NCBI GenBank assembly: GCA_045129695.1
Contig: JBGVJZ010000041.1
Coordinates: forward strand, 1 to 6,569
DNA: 6,569 nucleotides
From: Eshraghiella sp045129695
Lineage (GTDB): Bacteria; Bacillota; Clostridia; Lachnospirales; Lachnospiraceae
Direction: 5' to 3'
In this document: piece by piece, positions 5,294 to 6,569 of the stretch
Layout of the letters: every line of letters begins with the position of its first letter
Numbering within the stretch: position 1 is the stretch's first letter
Program-made: the position numbers and the translations under genes
The notes under the pieces: model-generated
What the model was told of the DNA's origin: nothing
Seen by the model: the letters and a program-made list of their open reading frames with translations, nothing else
Database searches by the model: none

Positions 5294-6569
5294 GTGGATA
5301 TTATTTTAAAAATTACAGAAGAACTTAATGTACAGAAATGGCAGATTGAAGCGGCTGTAAAATTAATTGATGAGGGCAATACAATTCCTTTTATTTCCCG
5401 CTATCGTAAAGAGGCAACAGGAGCATTGAATGATGAACAGCTCCGTAAGCTTGGAGAGCGTCTTACATACCTTAGAAATCTTGAGGACAGAAAACAAACG
5501 GTTCTCTCATCCATTGAGGAACAGGGAAAATTAACTTCTGAACTTAAGAAACAAATTGAGGCCGCCGGGACATTGGTAGTAGTAGAAGACCTCTACCGTC
5601 CTTATAAACAGAAGAAACGCACAAGAGCCACCATTGCCAAGGAACGCGGTCTTGAAGGTCTTGCTGCCATTATACGACTTGCCATGACCTCCAAAACACT
5701 TGAAGAAGAAGCAATTCTATATATTGATGAGAGCAAAGATGTACCGGACTCAGCAACTGCAATTCAGGGTGCAATAGATATCATTGCAGAGGAGATTTCC
5801 GATGAAGCCAAATACCGTATAGATATCCGCAATATGACTTTTAAAGAAGGCAATATCATCTCCACAGCCAAAGATTCTGAGGCTCATTCCGTATATGAGA
5901 TGTATTATAATTTTACGAGTCCTTTGAATAAAATGACGGGCTACAGGACTCTGGCAATCAATCGTGGTGAGAAAGAAAAAATTCTTACCGTGAAAATCGA
6001 AGCCCCTGTCGATAAAATTTTACTTTACCTTGAGAAACAGGTGATTATTAAAGACAATCCTAATACAACTCCAACCCTCAAATCCGCTATTGCTGACAGC
6101 TATTCCCGCCTTATTGCACCTTCTATCGAAAGAGAGTTGCGCAATCAGCTTACTGAAGAAGCAGAAGATGGTGCCATAACAGTTTTCGGCAAAAATCTTG
6201 AACAGCTCCTTATGCAGCCTCCTGTTGCAGGCCGAACCGTTCTTGGCTGGGATCCTGCTTTCCGTACCGGCTGTAAGCTCGCAGTCGTTGATTCTACCGG
6301 AAAGGTTCTTGACACAGTAGTTATATATCCTACCGCACCTCAGAATAAGGTCGAAGAATCAAAAGCAATACTTAAAAAATTAATTAAAAAATATAACATT
6401 TCTCTTATTTCCTGTGGAAACGGAACCGCTTCAAGAGAATCCGAAGCGATTATTGCTGAGCTCATCAGCGAGATTCCTGAGAATGTCCAGTATGTTATTG
6501 TTAATGAAGCCGGAGCCTCCGTATACTCAGCAAGCGAACTGGCAACAGAGGAATTTCCTAATTTTGATG
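5294..6569 (+). CDS. tex: Tex, RNA-binding transcription accessory protein (3' end cut by window)
   Basis: A cytosolic nucleic-acid-binding protein of the Tex/YhgF family. 425 codons plus one base are present, out of the 710-780 residues usual for the family. The start is GTG at 5294, with AAAGGA at 5280-5285 placed 8 nt upstream. The N-terminus VDIILKITEELNVQKWQIEAA aligns with known Tex starts, and the first in-frame ATG is only at residue 131. The Tex N-terminal helical region spans about 1-185, with PFISRYRKEATGAL at 32-44 and VVVEDLYRPYKQKKRTRA at 95-112. The YqgF/RNase H-like fold starts near residue 316 with LGWDPAFRTGCKLAVVD and includes CGNGTASRE at 374-382. The helix-hairpin-helix and S1 RNA-binding domains would lie beyond the right edge. 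The frame is intact throughout. No separate promoter is evident between the mecA terminator and this gene, so it probably depends on read-through. Confidence 0.96.
   Translation, partial: MDIILKITEELNVQKWQIEAAVKLIDEGNTIPFISRYRKEATGALNDEQLRKLGERLTYLRNLEDRKQTVLSSIEEQGKLTSELKKQIEAAGTLVVVEDLYRPYKQKKRTRATIAKERGLEGLAAIIRLAMTSKTLEEEAILYIDESKDVPDSATAIQGAIDIIAEEISDEAKYRIDIRNMTFKEGNIISTAKDSEAHSVYEMYYNFTSPLNKMTGYRTLAINRGEKEKILTVKIEAPVDKILLYLEKQVIIKDNPNTTPTLKSAIADSYSRLIAPSIERELRNQLTEEAEDGAITVFGKNLEQLLMQPPVAGRTVLGWDPAFRTGCKLAVVDSTGKVLDTVVIYPTAPQNKVEESKAILKKLIKKYNISLISCGNGTASRESEAIIAELISEIPENVQYVIVNEAGASVYSASELATEEFPNFD

Noticed and set aside
5277..5309. Short frame starting ATGAAAGGA just after the mecA terminator
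   Set aside because: Only ten codons, out of frame with tex; the ATG overlaps the tex ribosome site by position only.

Overview
The window looks like chromosomal DNA from a low-GC Firmicute, most likely a Clostridia / Lachnospiraceae-type gut anaerobe. This is inferred from the AT-rich sequence, strong Shine-Dalgarno sites, sigma-A type promoters, a Firmicute-type MecA adaptor and a Tex protein with Clostridia-like sequence. The species cannot be read from the sequence. There are six protein genes, no RNA genes, no CRISPR array, and no insertion sequence or phage gene.

Left block, minus strand (about 4256 down to 155). A sigma-A-like promoter (4331-4303) drives three closely spaced genes. 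The first is a cytosolic Ser/Thr kinase with a ParA/MinD-like domain fused at its C-terminus. The second, 12 nt later, is a stand-alone ParA/MinD-like P-loop protein that is recognisably a paralogue of that C-terminal domain. The third is a 70-residue protein I do not recognise. A 16-bp hairpin terminator (2035-2001) closes this unit. Almost touching the terminator is a separate promoter for a membrane-anchored family-18 glycoside hydrolase with a copper-amine-oxidase-N-like domain and an SH3-like domain, probably acting on the cell wall. The 154 bases after it hold only a short hairpin without a U-tract.

Right block, plus strand. A divergent promoter (4393-4421), with a small palindrome at its predicted start point, drives mecA, the ClpC adaptor. 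A perfect 10-bp hairpin terminator follows, and its T-run leads straight into the ribosome binding site of tex, which starts with GTG and runs off the right edge. The visible 425 codons cover the Tex N-terminal region and the YqgF/RNase H-like fold.

mecA and tex are ordinary housekeeping genes. The part least explained by known systems is the kinase/ATPase/small-protein operon. The kinase carries a fused, lysine-less P-loop domain, and a free copy of the same domain is made from the next gene. This could be a signalling switch, with the kinase as sensor and the paired domains as partners. The neighbouring wall hydrolase has an acidic cytosolic tail that could be a target. That functional link is inference only.
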